Shown in pieces: positions 1-9,144 of a stretch of DNA of 64,000 nt (position 1 is its first letter; each line of letters begins with the position of its first letter). The notes under the pieces were generated by a model. It was not told where the DNA came from. It searched no databases and worked only from the letters and a program-made list of their open reading frames with translations. Location of the stretch: contig CAVXTB010000009.1 of assembly GCA_963764585.1 (NCBI GenBank), positions 62,001-126,000 of the forward strand, given 5' to 3'. The stretch comes from JAOPZW01 sp963764585 (GTDB taxonomy: Bacteria > Actinomycetota > Thermoleophilia > Solirubrobacterales > Solirubrobacteraceae). The translations under genes were made by a program, and so were the position numbers.

Positions 1-215
1 GCGCCGAGGACGGCTCCGGTGTAGGCGCCGACGGCCAGGAAGAAGGCGTGGCCGAGCGAGATCTGGCCCGCGTAGCCGACGAGCACGTTCAGGCCGGTCG
101 CGCCGATCGCGGCGATGACCACGAACGTCGCCGTCGTCAGGTTCGAGGCGCTGAGCCCGAACGGGAGCACCAGCGCGACGCCGGTGAAGGCGAGCAGGGG
201 GAGGCGGCGCGACAT
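1..215 (-). CDS. livM: Branched-chain amino acid ABC transporter permease LivM (partial, N-terminal part)
   Basis: Only the first 71 or so residues lie in the window; the gene continues beyond base 1. The N-terminus MSRRLPLLAF leads into a hydrophobic helix, followed by the LivM signature GLNVLVGYAGQISLGHAFF, which is highly conserved in this inner-membrane permease of the high-affinity leucine/isoleucine/valine uptake system. The ATG (213-215) shares one base with the TGA of the upstream livH gene (TGATG), so the two are translationally coupled. The order livF-livG-livH-livM on the minus strand is a typical operon order. A periplasmic-binding-protein gene (livK) is not in the window and may lie beyond the edge. 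Confidence 0.9.
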   Translation of the reverse strand, partial: MSRRLPLLAFTGVALVLPFGLSASNLTTATFVVIAAIGATGLNVLVGYAGQISLGHAFFLAVGAYTGAVLG

Positions 216-1102
216 CACAGGCGCTCCGCCGGCTTCACGCCCAGCAGCCCGTAGGGCCGCACCAGCAGGATCGCGATCATCGCGATGTACGGAGCGACGG
301 CGTAGAAGTTCGTCCCCAGCCACGACGGCGCGTAGCCCGAGGTCATCACCTCCACGACCCCGATGAGCACGCCACCGGCGACCGCGCCGACCGACGAGGA
401 GAGGCCGCCCAGCACGACGGCGGGGAAGGCGCGCAGCGCCGCGTCGCCCAGGCTGGGCGAGGGCGCGCTCGGGAACCCGGCGAGGAACAGCCCGCCGAGC
501 GTGGCCAGCCCGCCCGCAAGCGCCCAGGTGAGCGCGTGCACGCGGCGCACGGGGACGCCGGCCGACAGCGTCGCCTCCTCGTCGGCGGCGGTCGCGCGCA
601 TGGCCAGGCCCCAGCGCGTGTAGCGGTCGAAGGCGAAGTAGACGGCCAGCCCCGCCGCCGCGACCACGATCCCGGAGAGCTTGACCCACGTGATCGTGAT
701 CGAGCCGACGTGGAAGGCCGAGGAGCCCCACGGGTCGCCGAGCAGGCGCTGGTTGTCGCCGAAGATCGCCGAGACGCCCGCCGTGACGGCGATGCCCGCG
801 CCGATCGTGATCATCACGAGCACGAACGTCGGCTGGCCGACGACGCGGCGCAGCGCGACCCGGTGGAAGCCGGCGCCGAAGGCGCCGAGCGCGGCCATCG
901 CCGCCAGCACGGCGAGGCCGAACGGCACTCCGACGTCGACGGCCAGCCACGAGATCAGGTAGGCGCCGAGGAGCAGCATCGCCCCCTGGGCGAAGTTGAT
1001 GACGCCGCTGGCGCGGTAGATGACCACGAAGCCGAGGGCGACGAGCGCGTAGGTCGCGCCCAGGGACACGCCCTCAAACAGGAGTTGCAGGAACTGGCTC
1101 AT
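215..1102 (-). CDS. livH: Branched-chain amino acid ABC transporter permease LivH
   Basis: The 295-residue protein is strongly hydrophobic with about eight membrane helices, the usual length and layout for LivH. The N-terminus LQLLFEGVSLGATYALVALGF and the following IYRASGVINFAQGAMLLLGAY segment are typical of LivH, the partner of LivM in the membrane pore of the branched-chain amino acid importer. The ATG overlaps the end of livG by four bases (ATGA, 1099-1102), and the stop overlaps livM by one base. Related permeases can carry urea or amides, so the exact substrate is inferred from the family only. Confidence 0.92.
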   Translation of the reverse strand: MSQFLQLLFEGVSLGATYALVALGFVVIYRASGVINFAQGAMLLLGAYLISWLAVDVGVPFGLAVLAAMAALGAFGAGFHRVALRRVVGQPTFVLVMITIGAGIAVTAGVSAIFGDNQRLLGDPWGSSAFHVGSITITWVKLSGIVVAAAGLAVYFAFDRYTRWGLAMRATAADEEATLSAGVPVRRVHALTWALAGGLATLGGLFLAGFPSAPSPSLGDAALRAFPAVVLGGLSSSVGAVAGGVLIGVVEVMTSGYAPSWLGTNFYAVAPYIAMIAILLVRPYGLLGVKPAERL

Positions 1103-1874
1103 GCCACGGCCTCCAGCTCTTCGCCGAGGTAGGCGCGGATCACGCGCGCGTCTGATTGGATCGCTGCGGGCGTGCCGATCGCGATCGGCACGCCGAAGTC
1201 GAGGACGAGGATGCGCTGGGCGACCCTCATGACCATCCCCATGTCGTGCTCGACGAGCAGGAGCGTCAGCTCGCGCTCGGCGTGCAGGCGCGCGACGAGG
1301 TCGGCGATCTCCGCGCGCTCGGCCGCGTTCATGCCGGCCACCGGCTCGTCGAGCAGCATCACGCGCGGCTCCATTGCCAGGCAGCGCGCGAGCTCGACGC
1401 GCTTCTGCAGGCCGTAGGGCAGCGTGTGCGCGGCGGCTCCGGCCAGGCTGCGGATGCCGACGTACGCGAGCGCCTCCAGGGCGGCCGCGCGGTTGCGGCG
1501 CTCCTCGCCGCGCGCCAGGCCGAGGCCGCCGCGCAGCGCGCCGGCGCGCATGAGGTGATGGCGGCCGACCATGACGTTCTCGAGCACGGTCAGCGCCGGG
1601 AAGAGGCCGAGGTTCTGGAAGCTGCGCGCGATCCCGATCCCGGCGAGCTGGCGCGGCGCCAGGCGCAGGAAGTCGCGGCCGTCGAAGCTCACCTCGCCGT
1701 CGCAGGGGTCGTAGACGCGCGACAGCGCGTTGAACAGCGAGCTCTTGCCGGCGCCGTTGGGGCCGATGACCGCGAACAGCTCGCCGCCCGCGACATCGAA
1801 GCTGACGCCGGCGAACGCGGTCACCGCGCCGAAGCGCAGCGTGAGGTCGCGGACGGTGAGCAGGGGCTGGGCGG

Positions 1875-1878
<4 letters not shown>
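1099..1878 (-). CDS. livG: Branched-chain amino acid ABC transporter ATPase LivG
   Basis: The 259-residue ATPase starts at ATG 1876-1878 (MTAQPLLTVRDLTLRFG). Walker A is GPNGAGKSS, the LivG-type signature is LPYGLQKRVELAR in place of LSGGQ, and Walker B is VMLLDEPVAG followed by the D-loop region GMNAAE and the switch His in VEHDM. It hydrolyses ATP on the cytoplasmic face of the LivHM pore together with LivF. The open frame continues upstream, but that extension only shadows livF; the chosen start makes the 4-bp ATGA overlap with livF (1875-1878), matching the livG-livH junction. Confidence 0.93.
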
Positions 1879-2639
<761 letters not shown>

Positions 2640-2743
2640 TGCTCTCCTCTCCCGGGTCGCCACCACAGCGACCGCAGTGGGGGCAATCTAGGTCTGGCAA
2701 GGGGCCGCTCCATCGGCCCGCGCTCCCCAACTTCGCGGCCTGC

Positions 2744-2779
2744 CGTTGTGCGGCGATGACAACGCCGCGCGGATAGACT
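2744..2779 (+). promoter_or_regulatory. Candidate promoter/operator of the PucR-family gene
   Basis: The 157-bp space between livF and the PucR gene holds an inverted repeat CGTTGT (2744-2749) / ACAACG (2759-2764) with a 9-nt spacer, and a -10-like TAGACT at 2774-2779, 17 nt before the GTG start. The repeat could be an autoregulatory operator. This is by eye only; no second copy of the repeat was found nearby. Confidence 0.35.
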
Positions 2780-2796
2780 CGGCCCGGAGCGAGAGG

Positions 2797-4017
2797 GTGC
2801 TCGACGAGGATCTAGCCACGCGGCGTGCGGCGCTCGACGCGATCGTCGAGGCCCTGCGAGCGCGCACCGACCAGCTCGTCGAGCGCGGCGTCGAGCGGAT
2901 CTTCGCGGAGATTCCGGCCTACGTCGCGCTCGCCGGCACGCCCTTCGTCGCCGACGTGCGCCAGCACGTCGCGCTGCACCACGACGCCGTGGTCCGCAGC
3001 ATGGCGGAGCGGCGTCCGCTCTCGTCGGAAGAGCTCGGCTTCATGCGCCCGCAGGTCACGCGGCGCGTCGGCCGCATCCCGCTCGCGTCCTTCATGCAGG
3101 GCTTCCGGATCTACATGGAGGTGCTGTGGGAGGCCCTCCTCGAGATCGCCGTCGACGAGCCGGGGCGCGAGGCCGCGCTCGAATCGGCGGGCGTCGTCAT
3201 CCGCTACATCAACAACGCCGCCGCCGAGGCGGCCGACGTGTACGTCGAGGCCGAGCGCCTGCTGCTGGCCCAGGGCGATCGCGTGCGCCGCGACCTGCTC
3301 GAGGACCTGCTCGCCGGGCGCGTTCCGGCCGACGGGCCGAAGCTGAGCGCCGCGCGCGACGCCGGCCTGCATCCGCCGGCGCCGTGCGCGGTGATCGTCG
3401 CCGTGCCGCTCGTCCCGCCCGACGACGAGCACGCGCTGCGCGCGGTGGCCGTCGCGCTGGCCCGCGCCGTCGGCTCGGTGCTGCAGCCGCTGACGGTGAC
3501 GCGCCACGAGGAGCTCGTGTTCATCGCGCGCGTGGATGGTGACGGACGCGAGCTGGTCGCAGCCCTGCAGCAGGCCCAGGAGCGCCTCGCGAGCGCCGGT
3601 ACGCAGCTCGCGATCGGCGTCAGCGCCGTGCAGCACGGCCTCGACCGCGTGGCCGGCGCCTACGCCGAGGCGCAGGACGCGGTCGAGCGCGTCCGCGCGA
3701 CCGGCGGGATCGTCGCGCTCCCGGCGCTGAGCGCGTTCGAGTGCCTGACGCTGTTCGGGCGCGAGACGGCGCGCCAGCGCATCCCCGAGAGCGTGCGCCG
3801 GTTCGTGACCGAGGACGTCGCCGACGGGGGCGTGCTGACCGCCACGCTGCTGCAGTACGTCGCCTCGGACTTCAACGCGAAGCTGACCGCCGAACGCCTG
3901 TACGTGCACCCGAACACCGCGCGCTACAGGCTGGGCAAGATCGAGGAGCGCACCGGCTGCGACCTGCGCCGCGTGGCCGACGTGATGGACCTGCTGATCG
4001 CGGTCAGCCTCAGCTGA
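2797..4017 (+). CDS. PucR-family transcriptional regulator
   Basis: The 406-residue protein (from GTG 2797) has an N-terminal helical region of the RsbRD_N type (about residues 10-150), a central GGDEF-like degenerate fold, and a C-terminal PucR helix-turn-helix. The last is recognisable from LLQYVASDFNAKLTAERLYV followed by HPNTARYRLGKIEERTG. PucR/CdaR-type proteins are effector-responsive activators of catabolic genes. An ATG further upstream (2746) would run through the promoter-like sequence, so GTG 2797 with the upstream CGGAGCGAGAGG is preferred. It is divergent from livFGHM and convergent with the acyl-CoA operon (8-bp overlap of 3' ends), so either could be its target. Confidence 0.85.
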   Translation: MLDEDLATRRAALDAIVEALRARTDQLVERGVERIFAEIPAYVALAGTPFVADVRQHVALHHDAVVRSMAERRPLSSEELGFMRPQVTRRVGRIPLASFMQGFRIYMEVLWEALLEIAVDEPGREAALESAGVVIRYINNAAAEAADVYVEAERLLLAQGDRVRRDLLEDLLAGRVPADGPKLSAARDAGLHPPAPCAVIVAVPLVPPDDEHALRAVAVALARAVGSVLQPLTVTRHEELVFIARVDGDGRELVAALQQAQERLASAGTQLAIGVSAVQHGLDRVAGAYAEAQDAVERVRATGGIVALPALSAFECLTLFGRETARQRIPESVRRFVTEDVADGGVLTATLLQYVASDFNAKLTAERLYVHPNTARYRLGKIEERTGCDLRRVADVMDLLIAVSLS

Positions 4018-5200
4018 AGGCGCCGATGCCGGTGATGTCGCGCCCGACGATCAGCGTCTGGATCGTCTCGGTGCCCTCGAAGGTGTGCAGCACCTCGATG
4101 TCCGACATGTGGCGGATGACATGGTTGTCGAGCAGGATCCCGTTGCCGCCGAGCAGATCGCGCGCCTCGGCGATGACCTGGCGGGCCTTGCGCGTGTTGT
4201 TCATCTTCGCCAGGCCGGCGATCGTGTCCGACAGGCGGCCGGCCTCGGCCAGCCGCGCCAGCTGCATGCAGTACAGCTGCATGGCGGTGACCTCGGCGAG
4301 CATCTTGACCAGGCGCTCCTGGACGATCTGGAAGCTACACAGCGGGCGCCTGAACTGGGTGCGCTGCCTGGTGTAGGTCAGCGCGGCGTCGTAGGCGGCG
4401 ACCGCATGGCCGAGCGCGGCCCAGGCGACGGCGCCGCGCGTGGTCGTCAGCACGCGGCCGGCGTCCTTGAAGCTCACCGCCCCCGGAAGGCGGTTCTCGG
4501 CGGGCACGCGCACGCCGTCGAGGCGCACGTCGGCCTGCCACACCGCGCGCGCGGCGCCCTTGCCGGTGATGACGGACGCGTCGTAGCCGGGCGTGCCCGT
4601 CTCGACGAGGAAGGCCTTGACCTGGCCGTCCTCGTTCGAGCGCGCCCAAACGACGACGACGTCGGCGATCGTCGCGTTGCCGATCCAGCGCTTGGCGCCG
4701 TCGATGACGTAGGCGTCGCCGTCGCGGCGCGCCGTCGTCTCCAGGGCGACCGCGTCCGAGCCGTGGTCGGGCTCGGTCAGCGCGAAGGCGCCGATCCTCT
4801 CCAGGCGCGCCATCGGCGCCAGCCAGCGCTGCTTGTGCTCCTCGGAGCCGAGCATCGCGATCGCCTTCATGGCGAGGCCCGAATGAACGCCGAGGAACGT
4901 TCCGAGGCTGCCGTCGCCGCGGTGCAGCTCCATGTTGACCAGCCCGCAGGCCAGCGGGCTCATGCCCGGGCAGCCGTAGTCCTCGATGTCCTCGCCGACG
5001 AGCCCGAGCTCGCCGAGCCGCGTGATCAGCGGCCACGGCAGCTCGGCGCGCTCCCAGTAGTCGTTGATCGCCGGCAGCACCTCGTGGTCGACGAAGCGGC
5101 GCGTGCGGATGAAGTGCTCCCACTGCTCGGCGCTGAGCTGCTCGCGCACGAAGAAGTAGTCGGTGGCGAGCGCCTCGCCGAGGGGGGCCGTTGCGATCAT
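4010..5200 (-). CDS. Acyl-CoA dehydrogenase, glutaryl-CoA dehydrogenase-like
   Basis: The 396-residue flavoprotein contains the acyl-CoA dehydrogenase signature ALTEPDHGSDA (about residue 140), the FAD-contact segment RTQFRRPLCSFQIVQ, and near the C-terminus LLGGNGILLDNHVIRHM and HTFEGTETIQTLIVGR. The Glu of FEGT is in the position of the catalytic base of glutaryl-CoA dehydrogenase and close relatives. It should oxidise a short or dicarboxylic acyl-CoA, passing electrons to ETF. Its ATG overlaps the stop of the upstream hydrolase by 4 bp, making it the last gene of a four-gene operon with a PHA synthase. Substrate is inferred, not visible. Confidence 0.88.
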   Translation of the reverse strand: MIATAPLGEALATDYFFVREQLSAEQWEHFIRTRRFVDHEVLPAINDYWERAELPWPLITRLGELGLVGEDIEDYGCPGMSPLACGLVNMELHRGDGSLGTFLGVHSGLAMKAIAMLGSEEHKQRWLAPMARLERIGAFALTEPDHGSDAVALETTARRDGDAYVIDGAKRWIGNATIADVVVVWARSNEDGQVKAFLVETGTPGYDASVITGKGAARAVWQADVRLDGVRVPAENRLPGAVSFKDAGRVLTTTRGAVAWAALGHAVAAYDAALTYTRQRTQFRRPLCSFQIVQERLVKMLAEVTAMQLYCMQLARLAEAGRLSDTIAGLAKMNNTRKARQVIAEARDLLGGNGILLDNHVIRHMSDIEVLHTFEGTETIQTLIVGRDITGIGAFS

Positions 5201-5943
5201 GGGTCGAGCTCCGGTGCGGTCAGGGCCGCGGCGATCGCCGCGTAGGCCTTGCGGTTGAAGATCAGGCCGACGTGGCTGCCGGTGACCTCGACGCAGTCGG
5301 CGTAGGGGACCAGGCAGCGCTCCCAGCGCACGACGCCGTCGGCCTTGGTGTAGATGCTCGTCAGCCGCACCCGGCGGGTCGGGAACGGCGCCGCGTAGTC
5401 GCGCGTGAACGGGCAGATGCACGCCATGGTCAGGCAGTGCTCGGCGCGCGCGCGGCGCGCCGCGACGATGCCGCGCCGCGCGCCGCCGACGGCGAGGCTC
5501 GTCGGCAGGCTGACCCCGAGCATGCGCTGCAGGTCGGCGCCCATCGAGATCGCGTGCGACACCTGGCCGGGACAGCGCCGCGCAAGCGCGCGCGAGAAGT
5601 GCCCGCCGCGGCTGTGGCCGACCAGCGCGACACGCCGCCCGTAGCGGCCGTGCAGCCGGTCGACCCGGCGCTGCACCAGGTCCAGCGCGCGGTCCGAGCA
5701 GTCGACGTTGGCCAGGAAGCCGCACGTCGACGGGGTGTAGCCGATCCGCGCCAGCCAGCGGCGGAGGACGCCGAGCGTGCAGTCGCTGGCCAGGAAGCCG
5801 GGCAGCAGCAGGACCGGGCGCCCGTCGCCGTGCGGCACGCCATCGCCCCGCCACACGGGATCGACGAGCAGCCGCGCGAGCTCGAGCTGCCAGCGCGCCT
5901 CGGCGAGCGGCCGGCCGTACCAGCGCGCTGGCTCAGCGGGCAT
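5197..5943 (-). CDS. Alpha/beta hydrolase (lipase/esterase-like) in PHA synthase operon
   Basis: The 248-residue protein carries the nucleophile elbow GHSRGG in VALVGHSRGGHFSRAL and the oxyanion-region segment VLLLPGFLASDCTLGVLRRWL. The fold resembles triacylglycerol lipases and putative intracellular PHA hydrolases. The start ATG at 5941-5943 (MPAEPARWYG) lies inside the last codons of the PHA synthase gene (11-bp overlap); an upstream ATG at 6048 would overlap much further. The 3' end overlaps the acyl-CoA dehydrogenase by 4 bp. Its placement right after phaC suggests a role in polyester turnover, but this is inference; a general lipase is the alternative. Confidence 0.78.
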   Translation of the reverse strand: MPAEPARWYGRPLAEARWQLELARLLVDPVWRGDGVPHGDGRPVLLLPGFLASDCTLGVLRRWLARIGYTPSTCGFLANVDCSDRALDLVQRRVDRLHGRYGRRVALVGHSRGGHFSRALARRCPGQVSHAISMGADLQRMLGVSLPTSLAVGGARRGIVAARRARAEHCLTMACICPFTRDYAAPFPTRRVRLTSIYTKADGVVRWERCLVPYADCVEVTGSHVGLIFNRKAYAAIAAALTAPELDP

Positions 5944-7585
5944 GGACGTAGCTCCCCGGCGCCTTGGCGAGCGCCTTGTGGCGACGGCTGCCGAGCTTGC
6001 GCGGCGCCGGCTTGTGCTCGCCCGAGCGGGCGTCGAGCCAGCCGACATAGTCCGGCCACCAGCTACCGTGCACGGCCTCGGCGCGATCGGCGCCCACGTG
6101 GTAGCTCGCGCGGCTCTCCGGCCCGGGCGGGTTGATGAGCGCCTGGATGTGGCCGCTGGTCGACAGCACGAAGCGCGTGTCGCCGCCGAGCAGTTCGCTG
6201 CTGCGCGAGGCGTTCTCCCATGGCACGATGTGGTCGTTGAGCCCGGCCACGACGTAGGCGTCGACGTCGACGGCGCGGAGGTCCACCGGCGTGTCCAGCA
6301 CCGTGACGCTGCCGGGCTGCGCGAGCAGGTTGTCCAGTGCGATGCGGATGAAGTCGCGGTGCAGCCCCGCCGACAGGCGGACCGTGTCCTGGTTCCAGTA
6401 GAGGACGTCGAACGCCGGCGGCCGGCGGCCGAGCAGGTAGTTGTTGACCCAGTAGGTCCAGATCAGGTCGTTGGGCCGCAGCCACGCGAAGACGCCGGCC
6501 AACGCCTGGCCGTCGAGGTAGCCCTTGCGCGCGGACTCGGCGACCGCCGCCGCGGCGAGCTCGCGGCTGGTGAGGGCCGACACGGTGCCGGCCTGCGCGT
6601 TGTCCAGCGCGCAGACCAGCAGGGTCAGGCTCGCGACATCCGCCAGGCGCTGCCGGGCCGCCAGATGCGCCAGCGCGCAGGCCGTGACGATCCCACCCGA
6701 GCACGCCGCCGCGACGTGGACCGACGGCTGGCGCGCGATCTCGGCGACCGCCGCGCGCGCCTGCAGCACGGCGTCGGCGTACGTGTCGAGGTCGTAGTGA
6801 CCCTGAAGGGCGTCCGGGTTGCGCCAGGAGATCATGAACACCTGCTGGCCCGCGTCGAGGAGGTGCTCGACCAGACTGCGACCCGGCGCGAGGTCCAGGA
6901 CGTAGAACTTGTTGATCGTCGGCGGGACCACGAGCAGCGGAACCTCGCGCACGCGCTCGCTGCGCGGCTCGTATTGGATGAGCTCGAAGACCTCGGTGCG
7001 CAGCACGACCGAGCCCGGCGTGACCGCGAGGTTGTCGCCGACCGCGAAGGTGCTCGTGTCGACGCTCGCGGGCAGGCGGGGCGGGCGCGAGAGGTCGCGC
7101 ACGAGCTGGCGCAAGCCGCGCGCCAGGCCGGCGCCGCCGTGATCGACGATGTCCTTGAGCACCGTCGGGTTCGACCACGGGAAGTTCGTGGGGGCCAGCG
7201 CGTCGAGCAAGTTGGCCGCGGCGAAGCGCGCCCGGCGCTCGGTCCGCCAGTCGGTCTCCGCGTCGGAGATGAGGCCGTCGACCGCGCCGCCCGCCGCGAG
7301 GTAGGCCTGCAGCACGCGGCGCAGCAGCCAGTTGGCCTCCCAGGCAGGGTCGGCGAAGCGCCGGTCGCCCTTGGTCGGGCGCAGCTCGCCGCGCCCCGTC
7401 GCTACGCGCGCCAGCTCGCCACCCAGGCCCGCGACGCGCCGGACCGCGCGATCGGGCCGGCGCGCCAGCCCGGCCGCGACGCCGGCGGTCGCCCCGGGGC
7501 TGACCATGCGCCGCCATGCGGGCCTCGCCGCCGCATCGGTGAGCAGCACGTCGAGCGCGGCGCCCGCGCTCGCGGCCACGCTCAT
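5933..7585 (-). CDS. phaC: Polyhydroxyalkanoate synthase PhaC
   Basis: The 550-residue enzyme has the PhaC N-domain motif GDRRFADPAW (about 73-81), the lipase-like box AACSGG with nucleophile Cys295, Asp451 in GLNDHIVPW and His479 in STSGHIQALINPPG: the full Cys-Asp-His triad of class I/II synthases. It polymerises (R)-3-hydroxyacyl-CoA on the granule surface. No phaE/phaR or phaA/phaB partner is in the window; its partners here are an acyl-CoA ligase upstream (4-bp overlap) and a hydrolase and acyl-CoA dehydrogenase downstream. This fits precursors drawn from fatty-acid metabolism. Confidence 0.9.
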   Translation of the reverse strand: MSVAASAGAALDVLLTDAAARPAWRRMVSPGATAGVAAGLARRPDRAVRRVAGLGGELARVATGRGELRPTKGDRRFADPAWEANWLLRRVLQAYLAAGGAVDGLISDAETDWRTERRARFAAANLLDALAPTNFPWSNPTVLKDIVDHGGAGLARGLRQLVRDLSRPPRLPASVDTSTFAVGDNLAVTPGSVVLRTEVFELIQYEPRSERVREVPLLVVPPTINKFYVLDLAPGRSLVEHLLDAGQQVFMISWRNPDALQGHYDLDTYADAVLQARAAVAEIARQPSVHVAAACSGGIVTACALAHLAARQRLADVASLTLLVCALDNAQAGTVSALTSRELAAAAVAESARKGYLDGQALAGVFAWLRPNDLIWTYWVNNYLLGRRPPAFDVLYWNQDTVRLSAGLHRDFIRIALDNLLAQPGSVTVLDTPVDLRAVDVDAYVVAGLNDHIVPWENASRSSELLGGDTRFVLSTSGHIQALINPPGPESRASYHVGADRAEAVHGSWWPDYVGWLDARSGEHKPAPRKLGSRRHKALAKAPGSYVHAR

Positions 7586-9054
7586 CGCGGGGCGCCGGCG
7601 AGCGGCGCCTGGATCTCGCGCTTGAGGATCTTGCCCGTCGGGCCCTTCGGCAGCGCGTCGACGAACCACACGTGGCGCGGGTACTTGTAGGCCGCGACGA
7701 GCTCCTTGAGGTAGTCGCGCAGCTCGCGCTCGCTCACCTGCGCGCCGGGCACGAGCGCGACCGCCGCGCCGATCTCCTCGCCGAGCTCGGCGTGCGGGAT
7801 GCCGACCACGGCGGCCTCGCCGACGGCCGGGTGCTCGTAGAGCAGCTCCTCGAGCTCGCGCGGGTAGACGTTGTAGCCGCCGCGGATGATGAGCTCCTTC
7901 TTGCGGTCGACGATGAAGTAGCAGCCGTCCTCGTCGACGCGCGCCATGTCGCCGGTGTAGAACCAGCCGTCGGCGTCGATCGCCTCGACGCTCGCGTCGG
8001 GCCGCCGCCAGTAGCCCTTCATGACGTTGTGGCCGCGGATGGCGATCTCGCCGACCTCGCCCCGGGCGACCTCGCGCCGCGCGTCGTCGACCGCCTTCAT
8101 CTCGACGCCGGCGATCGGGGTGCCGATCGACCCCGCCTTGCGCTCGCGATCGGGGTGGTTGAAGCAGGCGACCGGCGAGGTCTCCGAGAGGCCGTAGCCC
8201 TCGAGGATCGCGCAGCCGAAGGCGTCCTCGAAGCCGCGCAGGACCTCGAGCGGCAGGGCGGCGCCGCCGGAGACGCACAGCCGCAGGCTCGAGACGTCGA
8301 AGCGCTCGCGCTCGGGGTGGTTGAGCAGCGCCGAGTACATCGTCGGGACGCCCTCGAAGACGGTCACCCGTTCGCGCTCGATGAGCTCGAGCGCCTCGCC
8401 GGGCGCGAACCGCGGCATCAGCGCCAGCCGCGCGCCGGCCGCGACGGCGGCGTTGAGCGCGCAGGTCTGCCCGAAGGAATGGAACAGCGGCAGCGCGCCG
8501 AGGATCACGTCGTCGCGCTCGATCGAGAACAGCTCGAGCACGGCCTCGACGTTGCGCCGCAGGTTGGCGTGCGTCAGCTCGGCGCCCTTCGGCTTGCCGG
8601 TGGTCCCCGATGTGTAGAGGATCACGGCGGTGTCGTCGCCGTCGCGCTCGGCCACCTCGTGCAGCGGCGCGGCGCCGGCCAGCAACGCCTCGAACGCGGC
8701 CGGCTCGACGAGCAGGCACTCGGCGCCGGCCTCGTCGGCACCGGCGTGCGCCTCCTCGGCGAAGCCGTGCCAGCCGAGCACCAGACGCGCCTCGGAGTCG
8801 CCGAGGTAGTAGGCGACCTCGCGCCGCTTGAGCAGCACGTTCATCGGCACGACGACGCCGCCGGCGCGCAGCACGCCGTAGTACGCGGCCGCGAACTGCG
8901 CGACGTTGGGCAGCATGATCCCGACGCGGTCGCCGGGCTCGACGCCGCGCTGGCGCAGCAAGCGCGCCACGCGCGCGCTGCGCTCGTCGAGGTCGCGCCA
9001 CGCCCCCAGCTCGCGCGCCGTCGCGGTCAGGTTCAGGGCCAGGTTCTCGCTCAT
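7582..9054 (-). CDS. Long-chain acyl-CoA ligase (AMP-forming), FadD-like
   Basis: The 490-residue protein belongs to the ANL superfamily. The P-loop motif YTSGTTGKPKG lies at about residue 150, the A5 motif EGYGLSETSP at about 295, the hinge DRKKELIIRGGYNVYP at about 395, and the catalytic Lys of the C-terminal subdomain in GPTGKILKRE near the end. It activates a carboxylic acid to its CoA thioester via an acyl-adenylate. It is the first gene of the operon that continues with phaC (ATGA overlap at 7582-7585), so it may feed acyl-CoA to polyester synthesis or to the downstream dehydrogenase. No clear ribosome-binding site precedes the ATG. Confidence 0.88.
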   Translation of the reverse strand: MSENLALNLTATARELGAWRDLDERSARVARLLRQRGVEPGDRVGIMLPNVAQFAAAYYGVLRAGGVVVPMNVLLKRREVAYYLGDSEARLVLGWHGFAEEAHAGADEAGAECLLVEPAAFEALLAGAAPLHEVAERDGDDTAVILYTSGTTGKPKGAELTHANLRRNVEAVLELFSIERDDVILGALPLFHSFGQTCALNAAVAAGARLALMPRFAPGEALELIERERVTVFEGVPTMYSALLNHPERERFDVSSLRLCVSGGAALPLEVLRGFEDAFGCAILEGYGLSETSPVACFNHPDRERKAGSIGTPIAGVEMKAVDDARREVARGEVGEIAIRGHNVMKGYWRRPDASVEAIDADGWFYTGDMARVDEDGCYFIVDRKKELIIRGGYNVYPRELEELLYEHPAVGEAAVVGIPHAELGEEIGAAVALVPGAQVSERELRDYLKELVAAYKYPRHVWFVDALPKGPTGKILKREIQAPLAGAPR

Positions 9055-9096
9055 CGCTCGTGAAGGGTCGCGATGGGCGGGTCCGGTTCCACTGGG

Positions 9097-9124
9097 ACGC
9101 GGGCCCGAAGTTCGGCGCCCGCGT
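9097..9124. terminator. Hairpin between beta-propeller gene and acyl-CoA ligase gene
   Basis: A near-perfect GC-rich hairpin (arms ACGCGGGC-CCGAA and TTCGGC-GCCCGCGT, one unpaired base per arm region) lies in the 90-bp space after the minus-strand gene ending at 9145. There is no U-tract in the minus direction, so termination by hairpin alone is a guess. Confidence 0.4.
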
Positions 9125-9144
9125 TTGTGATCGGCGCACAGCGC

